Source: Actinomycetes bacterium (GTDB lineage Bacteria; Actinomycetota; Acidimicrobiia; Acidimicrobiales; Acidimicrobiaceae). From it: a stretch of DNA of 40,247 bases. The notes below the pieces were generated by a model, which worked only from the letters and a program-made list of their open reading frames with translations, was not told the origin of the DNA and did no database searches. A program made the position numbers and the translations under genes. Below are positions 9,389 through 16,616 of this stretch, piece after piece; position 1 is the first letter of the stretch, and each line of letters starts with the position of its first letter. The stretch lies in NCBI GenBank assembly GCA_021786375.1, contig JAJYNL010000019.1:1-40247 (forward strand). The letters run 5' to 3'.

Positions 9389-10238
9389 AGAGCTCCGGAC
9401 GGAGCGCCTGCAGGATTCCCTCTGGGTCGACTCTCTTGGCTACTGTCAGGCAAAGGTCCTGCGCAGCGGGCCCGTACCGTGGGACAACCCAGCAAAGATA
9501 GGAGACTTCTTCGGCAAGATGGACGCCATCTTTGCGTCCGATGCGGTCCTGTTCGACGTGGGACGGGCCTACGCCGATATGACCGCGGCCCTACCTGCGG
9601 TGCGTCAAGCGATGGGAGCTCGCGATCGTCCGGGCTACCCGCTCAAGGTTCTCCTGGGCGAGAGCTCACTTAGAACTTGGGTTGTCGATGCCTTGATCGC
9701 CGTTGCCGCGATGGCCGTCGCGCGTGGTCGCGAGGTCGCAATTTGTGTTCCTTCGCCCCCCCGGTGGTTGCGCGAGGCGCGGATGCTGACCTCGGGCTCC
9801 TCTCCCTGCGATTCCCTCCTGAGCACAGAGGAACTCGAAGCTGCGGCTATCTATGTCGCCGACGGCTTACGCGGCTTTGCCGGATTGCGGATCGACGCCG
9901 TGGTGGTAGACGAAGGAGGGCGAACAGGCGAGACGATCGACTCTCTTGAAGCCTATCGAGCGATCTTTAACATCGCAGAGCATTACGGGTGGTCCGTTCT
10001 CCACAGGGCTGACCTTGATGCCTGCTGGCACCTTGACCCGGTCCACGGTGTCGCGGCATCGCTTGGCCGGTGCGCTCCATCGGCACAGGTGACGCGACCG
10101 TGGGGAATCGTCACCGCACTCGGCGCTTCGGCAGCGCTTTTGTCGAGCGGTGGGGCGCCGGCGGTAACGGTTGTACCTGGCGACGCCGACCCGGTTGACG
10201 TGACCAGGTGGATGTCGGCTCTTCGTTCAATGCGATAG
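9375..10238 (+). CDS. Fifth operon gene, ApcE (Apc5)-like ~30 kDa protein
   Basis: This 287-residue soluble protein starts with GTG 9375 or, two codons later, ATG 9381, inside the end of the HyuB-like gene. No catalytic motif is recognised. It has no signal peptide or membrane segment, and its middle (residues ~95-195) is rich in Ala, Val and Asp. Acetone carboxylase has only three subunits, whereas acetophenone carboxylase has a fifth ~34 kDa subunit that is needed for activity but detaches from the core. Position and size fit that subunit. The assignment is mainly by context and should be treated as provisional. Downstream lie 72 bases without an obvious terminator before the PucR-type gene. 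Confidence 0.55.
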   Translation: MAMLEELRTERLQDSLWVDSLGYCQAKVLRSGPVPWDNPAKIGDFFGKMDAIFASDAVLFDVGRAYADMTAALPAVRQAMGARDRPGYPLKVLLGESSLRTWVVDALIAVAAMAVARGREVAICVPSPPRWLREARMLTSGSSPCDSLLSTEELEAAAIYVADGLRGFAGLRIDAVVVDEGGRTGETIDSLEAYRAIFNIAEHYGWSVLHRADLDACWHLDPVHGVAASLGRCAPSAQVTRPWGIVTALGASAALLSSGGAPAVTVVPGDADPVDVTRWMSALRSMR

Positions 10239-10310
10239 GTTGGGACCACATGTATCGCTAGGCGTTGGTCGTTGATCTAGGGACAAGCGCTTTCGGGGGG
10301 CGATCGAAGC

Positions 10311-11591
10311 GTGGATGAGAACCCAGATGTAGTGAGCGAGGCGACAAAGCTGTTGGCGCGGCGCCTCAACGATGATCTCGGCTCGGTATCGGCGTCGGTC
10401 AGCAAGGCGATCACCGACTCGATTCCCGAGCTGCAACTCGACCAGCGGCTGCAGGAGCTGATGCGCGCCAGCGTGGAGAGCAATGTTGAGAATATCGTGC
10501 ACATGCTTGCCCACGCCATCCCTGCAGAGCACATGGAGGCCCCCTCGGCGGCGATGGAGTATGCGCGGCGCCTTGCCCAGAACGGGATTCCGATTCATGC
10601 TCTCGTCCGGGCCTATCGGGTTGGACAACGCCAACTTCTTAAAGACTCGTTCGAGCAGATCGGCGCGCTCTATGGCGAACTCGACGCGTTGAGGATTTAT
10701 GAGAGCGTCGTCGTGCAGACGTTCTCATACATCGACTGGATATCCGAGACGATTATCATCACCTACCAAGAAGAGCGTGAGCAATGGCTTACTGATCAGC
10801 AAGTACGGCGCAGCAACACTGTGCGTCAGCTTCTAAAGGATCAGGCGACCAACGTTCCTGCGGCGGAGCGGCTTCTCAATTACAGGTTTGAGCAATGGCA
10901 TGTTGGTGCCGCGATTTGGACTGACGGGACCGATGAAGCCGAGCTTGGTGGGATAGAGCGAAGCGCCGCCGCCCTTGCCAGGCAGCTTTGCTGCTGCGGA
11001 GCTCCGCTCGTAATTGCACAGGACCGCTCCAACTCCTGGGCCTGGTTTCCCTTCGGTGCCAAAGAACCCAATCCGGCTTCATTTGCCGCAAGAATCCGAG
11101 GGTTAGGAATACCAATAAGAGTATCGCTGGGTTCCGCCCAATATGGATTCTCCGGATTCCGTGCCACCTTGCGTCAAGCCGAATGTACGCGCGAAGTGGC
11201 TCTGGCACTGGGTGAGTCGGCTTCCAAGGTGTTGACATACCCGGAAATTAGTTCGGTTGCCCTTCTCGTCCGGGATTTATCCTCCACGAAGGAATGGGTG
11301 GAGGCAACACTGGGGACGCTCGCAATCGATGACGAAAATCATGCGCGACTTCGTGAGACACTACGGGTATTTTTGGCGCATGGCTCGAGTTATACGGCGG
11401 CGGCCATTGAGCTGGCGCTCCACAAGAACTCGGTGAAATATCGAGTGGAGCGGGCCACTGCGGAACTTGGCCGCGGTCTCGATCGAGACCGTCTGGATAT
11501 CGAGCTCGCGTTGGCGGCGTGTCGCTGGCTGGGCAAGTCGGTCCTGCGTTCAGTGACACCGACGGCTGGTGTCAGAGTTGGTCCAGCCTGA
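10311..11591 (+). CDS. PucR/CdaR-type transcriptional regulator
   Basis: This 426-residue regulator starts with GTG 10311. The C-terminus carries the PucR helix-turn-helix (residues ~345-405), with the typical stretch FLAHGSSYTAAAIELALHKN followed by SVKYRVERA. The middle resembles the GGDEF-like domain of CdaR/PucR proteins, and the N-terminal ~150 residues resemble the all-helical RsbRD-type sensor domain (ALVRAYRVGQRQL). Such proteins usually activate an adjacent catabolic operon in response to a substrate or pathway intermediate. Here it follows the carboxylase operon on the same strand, so it probably controls that operon and the divergent CoA ligase. It could be co-transcribed with them; no clear promoter or terminator is seen in the 72-base gap. 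The ligand is unknown. Confidence 0.82.
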   Translation: MDENPDVVSEATKLLARRLNDDLGSVSASVSKAITDSIPELQLDQRLQELMRASVESNVENIVHMLAHAIPAEHMEAPSAAMEYARRLAQNGIPIHALVRAYRVGQRQLLKDSFEQIGALYGELDALRIYESVVVQTFSYIDWISETIIITYQEEREQWLTDQQVRRSNTVRQLLKDQATNVPAAERLLNYRFEQWHVGAAIWTDGTDEAELGGIERSAAALARQLCCCGAPLVIAQDRSNSWAWFPFGAKEPNPASFAARIRGLGIPIRVSLGSAQYGFSGFRATLRQAECTREVALALGESASKVLTYPEISSVALLVRDLSSTKEWVEATLGTLAIDDENHARLRETLRVFLAHGSSYTAAAIELALHKNSVKYRVERATAELGRGLDRDRLDIELALAACRWLGKSVLRSVTPTAGVRVGPA

Positions 11592-11862
11592 ACGCGAGGT
11601 AGGGACCGGGATAACGGAACCGGAGGTTTCCGGCGATGAAACCAAGTGCGGCGGGCCCGCGGCCATCCGCATAGTACTTGACCATCCTGACGGCGATCCT
11701 TCGGTCGATATCGACGACACCGTCGCCCGAGGCGGCCATGCACGTCGAAGAAGCGCCGGTGGTCAAAGGCGGAATACTCCAGGCGGCCCCAAACTTGGCC
11801 GGCAGTGGCGGAGCTTGTGCGAGTGCCGACTCGGAGGGAGAGCGAGTGTCCGTTCCTAATTG
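11572..11862 (-). pseudogene. Remnant of an unidentified gene with a frameshift
   Basis: Read on the minus strand, one frame gives LEYSAFDHRRFFDVHGRLG (about 11710-11770). A different frame then gives DIDRRIAVRMVKYYADGRGP, followed by AALGFIAGNLRFRYPGPYLA, to a TGA at 11572. Both segments look like real protein and read as one product across a frame change. There is no start in a consistent frame. It overlaps the 3' end of the PucR gene by about 20 bases in convergent orientation. The family was not recognised. Confidence 0.4.
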
Positions 11863-13059
11863 TCAGGGAGAGACATCTCCCCTCGGAGGCCGAGACGTTT
11901 CTCGTTTGCCGGCGAGAACAACGCCGGTTAACGATGCGCAACGCTCACGGAGCAGCTCCTGGTACATGCCGGGCCGGTGGTCTGCCGCCCGGAACACCTC
12001 GACGGCCAAGTCAGGCCGGTTAGCGACTTGCAGCGCCGATTCGGCCAGGACTTCCACCTCGCGCCAGTGATCGGTTCCGAGACGCGATGCCAGCTCCAGG
12101 TAGCGAGTAAGACGCCTGTTGGCTACGGCCAGCCACGCCAACTGCTCGAGTGCCTGATCGGCAGGGTAGTCGAGCTGGTATGTGCGGCACTCGTTCTCGA
12201 GTGCCTGTAATACGCTCTCGACAAGCTCGTCCTGTCCGGCCGGGAGGCGGCTCCACGGCAGTGTCTCCTCGTTGAACCCGAGGGCGTAGTCCTCGAAGAC
12301 GACCAGGTCGCATAGATCTTCCCAATAGTGTTGTGCCGTCATCCCGGCGGCCTGCCAGTCAATCGCGAGGTAGTTGTGCCAGGCTTCGCGCCGGATCTCG
12401 CCGATATTGCCAAAGGAGTCGTCGGCCCGGTCGGCGAGTTCCAGAGCGGCGGTGTGGAACGCACGGTAAAGGGCCAGCCGCTCGGCCGGCGGGAGTCCTT
12501 CCTTGTCGAGGGACTCGAGCCGATCTGCGATCCTTCGGACAGCGGAGAAGCTGCCACCCTCAGTGATGTGATGCTTCACCTCGACGTTGCGACGGAACGA
12601 GCGGTAATAGCGGTCCGGGTTCACCGGGAAGGCATTCCAGTGCCCGGTGCGTGACCGGCGCACCAGGCGGACCCGCGGCGTCTCGATCATCGCATGGCTC
12701 ATTGCACGGCCATCCAGATATTGCTCTGCCAACTTCTTGCGGGCCTTGGCGAGGAGACTCCGCGCCGCAAGCACCTCGGGGGTGACCAGGTTGCCCGGAA
12801 CCAGGCCGGCGTTTTCGAGTCGGACTCTTAGGTCGGCGAGGTGGCTGAGCTTCGACTCGGCGTCATCGCGACGCCGGGTGTGGTCCCGCATCTCTCCTAA
12901 GAGCCGCTCCTCCAGTTGGTGAAGGTCGGCGTCGTAGTCGGCGACCGCCACCACGCAGAACCAAAGGTCCCAGTGGCTCCAGATAAGTCCGCTGATTTCC
13001 TGCCATGGTTCCGGGCCGAAGATTGGCGGGCGGCGCGGCGGCAAGACCGTTTCGCTCAC
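11863..13059 (-). CDS. Conserved-looking hypothetical helical protein
   Basis: This 398-residue protein is not recognised. GTG 13059 is chosen because it overlaps the upstream stop as GTGA; the frame stays open further upstream, but that part is the shadow of the neighbouring gene. The composition is strongly helical and acidic. A charged, probably coiled-coil segment lies at ~30-70 (DLHQLEERLLGEMRDHTRRR), and the C-terminal third has TPR-like helical pairs (AESALQVANRPDLAVEVFRA). No signal peptide or membrane segment is present. Translational coupling to the pRiA4b ORF-3 domain gene suggests that the two products work together. No catalytic residues could be proposed. Confidence 0.7.
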   Translation of the reverse strand: MSETVLPPRRPPIFGPEPWQEISGLIWSHWDLWFCVVAVADYDADLHQLEERLLGEMRDHTRRRDDAESKLSHLADLRVRLENAGLVPGNLVTPEVLAARSLLAKARKKLAEQYLDGRAMSHAMIETPRVRLVRRSRTGHWNAFPVNPDRYYRSFRRNVEVKHHITEGGSFSAVRRIADRLESLDKEGLPPAERLALYRAFHTAALELADRADDSFGNIGEIRREAWHNYLAIDWQAAGMTAQHYWEDLCDLVVFEDYALGFNEETLPWSRLPAGQDELVESVLQALENECRTYQLDYPADQALEQLAWLAVANRRLTRYLELASRLGTDHWREVEVLAESALQVANRPDLAVEVFRAADHRPGMYQELLRERCASLTGVVLAGKRETSRPPRGDVSP

Positions 13060-13604
13060 GGCCGGTGCCTTGGGCTCTCGGGACCCCAATCGTACCGAAG
13101 CGGCGGCAGGTCTGCGAGCTTGGGATCCTTTGGTGGTGGCGACTCGCCGTTGTAACCGTACCATTGGCGCCGGTACTGGTCGGGAATGTCGCCCCATCCC
13201 CAGTAGGGTACGGGTCGCTTTGGAATAATCCCCAGGGCATCGACAGGATCGATTCGTTGGGGTCCGACGGTGCAAAGATGCGCCCAATCGTCACCGAGGT
13301 CGAATACGTATACGAACTGCTCGCCCGGTCGCAGGCGTGAGAGCCTGACGTGCTGCAAGTCCTCCGCCTTCTCGCCCTCGATCTCCCAATCAGGATTGGG
13401 AATGCACAGGCGGGTACCGTCCGCCAGCGTGAACTCCTGAAGGTGGGACCTGTCCCATCGGGCGAAGGCGCCGTCTATGGCATCAGCGAGCTGCTGGAAA
13501 GTGTGAGTGCGCGCGGCAGCGAAGATCCGGCCTGGGCGGGGCCAGAGGCACTCGCCGTGTCCCTCGACAAGATCGACCCGAACGGACAGCCACGTGCGTG
13601 CCAC
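13056..13604 (-). CDS. Plasmid pRiA4b ORF-3-like domain protein
   Basis: This 182-residue protein contains the pRiA4b ORF-3/IS1096-TnpR-like domain. It is recognised by the N-terminal strand-helix pattern with TFQQLADAIDGAFARWDRSH near residues 34-53, then FTLADGTRLCIPN, and the hallmark FVYVFDLGDDWAHLCTV at ~96-112. Proteins of this family occur on plasmids, beside mobile elements, and as small chromosomal genes. Their biochemical role is not established. No transposase or inverted repeats were seen next to it here, so it is annotated as a chromosomal cargo-type gene. It is first in a two-gene minus-strand operon with the unknown 398-residue gene, joined by a GTGA overlap. Confidence 0.8.
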   Translation of the reverse strand: MARTWLSVRVDLVEGHGECLWPRPGRIFAAARTHTFQQLADAIDGAFARWDRSHLQEFTLADGTRLCIPNPDWEIEGEKAEDLQHVRLSRLRPGEQFVYVFDLGDDWAHLCTVGPQRIDPVDALGIIPKRPVPYWGWGDIPDQYRRQWYGYNGESPPPKDPKLADLPPLRYDWGPESPRHRP

Positions 13605-14195
13605 CTACGTTCCCTCCTCTGGGAGACTTACCCGCTATTGTCCTGCCCCCAATTCATTGCTGGGGAGAGGTGCTCTATCCACCGCTGGGGCGAGCTTATC
13701 GGTCCGACGCCCGGCCGCGGGGGAGCGGGTTCAGCATCTCGCAAGGCTCCGGGGGGTGGACAGCGCTTGAGCGACGAAGTCCAGAAGGTTTCCAGGCCTG
13801 TTCACGGAGATATTCAAAACGGATCTTCGGTATTCGCGCACCGATCGGTTTCAACGTCGTAATTCCAGGGGCGATTGGCGCCAAAGCAAGCGGGGAACTG
13901 AGGCCGACCCGATCCCAGGGATGATCTCGAGGTAGCGTCAGGCGGTTGGCAGACGGAAAGGGCGGGGTGTAGGACTCCTCGGCCGCGTCAACCTTGTTGT
14001 CGCTACCTAAAAGCGGCGCAGTGCGCCGGCCATCCGGTGGCCCAACAAGTGGCACTCATCGAGTTGTGCCTCGAAGCGCTCCTGGTTGCGAACCCCTATC
14101 GGGGCAACCCTCAGGTCGCTGAACCACTCATCTCGCACCCACCGTACTTGGCGACGCGGCACTGGATCGTGGCAACCCAGTACCGGTGTACCTGG
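13605..14195. other. Intergenic stretch without a supported gene
   Basis: This must contain the promoter of the minus-strand pRiA4b operon. Open frames occur on both strands (for example 13696-14055 minus), but their composition is Arg/Pro-rich and no family is recognised. The right part may be the degraded 3' end of the pseudogene that follows; no convincing protein segment was found there. Confidence 0.4.
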
Positions 14196-14900
14196 TCGCA
14201 GCCTTGCGATTGCGACTGTGAAAAAGCCGCGGACACCGGGACCACCGAGGGCCGCGGGTTGAACGAGACGGAGTAAACCGGCCGATACTGTGCTTGGGGC
14301 CGACGGCGCGATCGGAGTTGAGCGAGGGAGGTGTTGTGCCCGGCACCGACGTGCTGGTCAGGATCCGGTCACCGCGGAACGAGATGGCATCCGTGCCCCA
14401 TTACGAGGGAGGGGGCTTAGGTCATAGGTACAGTGCCGCATCGAGCCCGAGCCGGGGTCCAGCGCATAAAGGCTGCAGTTGGCGTCCCCGTTGACCGTGG
14501 CGATCAGGCGCCCGCTCCCCGGGTCGCGGCTGAGCCCGTCGAGGTGATCGGCGATTTCCGGCTGGCCGAGAACCCGCGCACTAGGGCTGAGCCGACAACC
14601 GTGGTGAATGTGGTGCCATTGCCGGCTGGTTGGTCCTGCAGGCCGACACCGTTATGGAATGCCACGAATAGTTCGTATCCCAAGTAGGTGAGATCGTCCG
14701 GTCCGCTCAAAGGTTCCGTGAGCGCCGCACCGGCGGTTGCGAAGGTGTCCCGGCGGTCCCCGGCCAAACAAGCCAGGACGCAGACTTTTAGCCCGATCCC
14801 GGGGAATGGCGTCGGCCCCGGTGGCGCCGAGCGAGACCAGTGTCCAAACAGACCGAAACGGATGCCGCGCCCGGCGGAACAAAACCAATCTGAAGAGGCT
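14196..14900 (-). pseudogene. Frameshifted gene for a secreted-type (propeller-like) protein
   Basis: Protein-like segments follow one another on the minus strand but in changing frames. The order is TFATAGAALTEPLSGPDDLT plus YLGYELFVAFHNGVG (about 14660-14745), then a shift to LGQPEIADHLDGLSRDPGSG plus RLIATVNGDANCSLYAL (about 14465-14570). After that come YDLSPLPRNG, then GTDAISFRGDRILTSTSVPG (about 14340-14400), and VYSVSFNPRPSVVPVSAAF (about 14215-14280). The phrases 'DDLTYLGYELFVAFHNGVG' and 'DGL..DP.SGRLIATVN.DAN.SLY' are typical of a family of actinobacterial secreted proteins with repeated beta-strand units. At least three frame changes make it non-functional. Neighbouring genes are intact, so the shifts are probably real rather than sequencing error. 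Confidence 0.65.
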
Positions 14901-15039
14901 TGCAGCAAGGATTGATGACCGGGTGAACTCGCGATCGTCGTCCCTGCGTCATCACATAATTCGCCATTGCTGGTAGAATGGGCTTTGAGGCCTTCCAAAC
15001 GTCCGACATTCGGTTCGATGGCAGGGAGGCAGATCGGGG

Positions 15040-15381
15040 GTGTCCCCCATGTCTGGTAGATCATCAGCTTCTTCCAGTAAGTCCCGTTTGAACGAGCCGC
15101 CAGCCAGGATATTTACCCAGAAGGACGGTCCCAATGCCGTAACGGTGGGCCTGTTGTCCGTGGGTCTGGTCTTTGGAATAATCGGCTTGGCTGCGCACGC
15201 CTTCTGGGTCATTGCCGTCATCATCATGGCGCTGGGGCTTGGCTTTGCCGCAGTGAGCCGCCGACGGGACCATATCGATACGGCCATCGGGCGTGCAGAT
15301 GACGCCGAGGACAAGTGCGATTCGGCTCAAGTGTTGGCATCATCGGTTGGCATGGAGACGCGCGAATCGAGAAAGTCATGA
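15040..15381 (+). CDS. Small predicted membrane protein
   Basis: This 113-residue protein has a hydrophilic Ser/Lys-rich N-terminus and two membrane segments at ~35-52 (NAVTVGLLSVGLVFGIIGLA) and ~55-70 (FWVIAVIIMALGLGFAAV), followed by a charged tail. GTG 15040 is the likely start, with GGGAGG (15024-15029) 10 bases upstream. The alternative ATG 15049 would leave the ribosome-binding site too far away. A perfect GGGGG-TGT-CCCCC hairpin (15036-15048) sits on the start codon. The stop overlaps the next gene as ATGA. No function is known; it resembles short membrane proteins common in Actinobacteria. Confidence 0.6.
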   Translation: MSPMSGRSSASSSKSRLNEPPARIFTQKDGPNAVTVGLLSVGLVFGIIGLAAHAFWVIAVIIMALGLGFAAVSRRRDHIDTAIGRADDAEDKCDSAQVLASSVGMETRESRKS

Positions 15382-15761
15382 TCGTCATCATCGGCCTTGT
15401 AATCCTGATTATCGCCGTAGTCGTCGCCGTCGTCGGCGTATTGACCAATTCAGGAAGTGGGCACGCGCTTAATCATGGGTTCGCGGTATTCGGGTACCAT
15501 GTGACCGGGTCGACGGGCACCTTGTTCCTTTATGGCGTGGTGGTCGGGGCGGTCGCCCTCCTCGGCCTGTGCCTGCTCTTGGTCGGGGCGCGTCGGACAT
15601 CTCGCCGCGGAAAGTTGGCACGTCGTGGCCTAAGCCAGTCTCGCAGTCAGACCGCCGCTCTCAAGAAGGAACGGGATGATCTGATCGACCGGCACGATTC
15701 CATCAATCGTGACGCCACGGACGGGCCCGCCGCTCCTTCTCGGACGGCACCAGGGTCATAG
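15378..15761 (+). CDS. Small membrane protein with a basic cytoplasmic tail
   Basis: This 127-residue protein starts at ATG 15378, which overlaps the stop of the upstream gene (ATGA), so translation is probably coupled. It has two membrane helices: residues 1-22 (IVIIGLVILIIAVVVAVVGV) and ~49-70 (TLFLYGVVVGAVALLGLCLL). A tail of about 55 residues follows, rich in Arg, Lys and Ser (SRRGKLARRGLSQSRSQTAA), with a short charged helix (LKKERDDLIDRHD). It could serve as a membrane anchor or scaffold. Related actinobacterial proteins are known only as hypothetical membrane proteins. Confidence 0.6.
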   Translation: MIVIIGLVILIIAVVVAVVGVLTNSGSGHALNHGFAVFGYHVTGSTGTLFLYGVVVGAVALLGLCLLLVGARRTSRRGKLARRGLSQSRSQTAALKKERDDLIDRHDSINRDATDGPAAPSRTAPGS

Positions 15762-15925
15762 CGTCGGGTTAGCCCGCGTAGGGGGTTGCACTACCCCAGG
15801 CGAGTTCCAACTCAAGGGGAAGGGCTCGTCACATTGTAAGCAGTCGGGACCGCGCCTACTGGAGCGTGAGCCTTTGGTCCGGACTACTTGGGAGAAAAGT
15901 AAAAAAACGGTTTTGGGAGGCTTTT

Positions 15926-16081
15926 ATGATCATCCTCGGCGTAGTTCTTCTAGTCATCGGGTTCCTCACGGGTCTCGCTTTTGTCTGGTCGATTGGAATG
16001 GTCGTCCTGGTGATTGGCCTGGCCTTGTGGCTCCTCGGGGCACTTGGCCATGCCGTAGGGGGTCGGCGCCACTACTTCTAG
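15926..16081 (+). CDS. DUF6131-like small hydrophobic protein
   Basis: This 51-residue protein is almost entirely hydrophobic: IILGVVLLVIGFLTGLAFVW, a short turn, VVLVIGLALWLLGALGHAVG and the end GGRRHYF. The repeated LGxxLLxIG pattern and the GHAVGGRRHYF ending are typical of the small DUF6131-type proteins of Actinobacteria. ATG 15926 is supported by GGGAGG at 15915-15920, five bases upstream; the longer frame from 15866 has no such site. It would form a hairpin of two membrane helices. The function is unknown; relatives are often found near stress or cell-envelope genes. Confidence 0.65.
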   Translation: MIILGVVLLVIGFLTGLAFVWSIGMVVLVIGLALWLLGALGHAVGGRRHYF

Positions 16082-16290
16082 CGACCGGAAGTACCAACCG
16101 GTGTCGGCTGGGTGCAAATCCGCCGCTACCAGTTCCCTCGGGCCCCGGGGAAAGGCGCCTGGAGAAGGCTTCTGGTGCTCGTTCGTAAGGGCGCCACGCC
16201 AGCCGCTCGTGGAGGGGTTTGCAGTGCCTAGTAAAGAGAAGGTAATGGGAATGGTTCTATACGTGGTGATGACCACATCGGGCGGCGACC

Positions 16291-16458
16291 ATGCGCTTTG
16301 ATTTTGCGGCCCAGGGGCACGGTTTCAGGGTTCGTATTTCCGCCGTCAATCTGGTGATCGTAGGGGCTGTCGGCGCTGCCCTATCGATTGCGTACTGGGC
16401 CCGGTGGAGCGGATCCGGCCGATTCGGATTCCATAAGCATCCAAATGCCGGTGTTTAG
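16291..16458 (+). CDS. Possible 55-residue membrane protein
   Basis: A short frame from ATG 16291 to TAG 16458 encodes one hydrophobic segment, VRISAVNLVIVGAVGAALSI, followed by the basic-aromatic stop AYWARWSG. The 'RISAVxLIxxGAxxA' start resembles short actinobacterial membrane proteins. The ribosome-binding site is weak (GGGCGG), so it may not be expressed. It lies among other small membrane protein genes on the same strand, which slightly supports it. Confidence 0.3.
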   Translation: MRFDFAAQGHGFRVRISAVNLVIVGAVGAALSIAYWARWSGSGRFGFHKHPNAGV

Positions 16459-16616
16459 CCGATGTCGGGGGTGACGGCAAGGGAGAGGATCCAGTCTCGC
16501 CACGATGCTCAGTTGTCCACACAAGGAATTTGTTGGTTTGTGATCGCCGTGGGCCTAGCTGTTTTGGCGCAAGCTGCAACGGACAGGGCTCTCGTTTGCA
16601 TAGGGAGATGTCAGTG

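Noticed and set aside
13060-13287. N-terminal extension of the unknown 398-residue protein to 13287
   Set aside because: The extension overlaps the pRiA4b domain gene in another frame and is Arg-rich without structure; the GTGA overlap at 13059 gives a better start.
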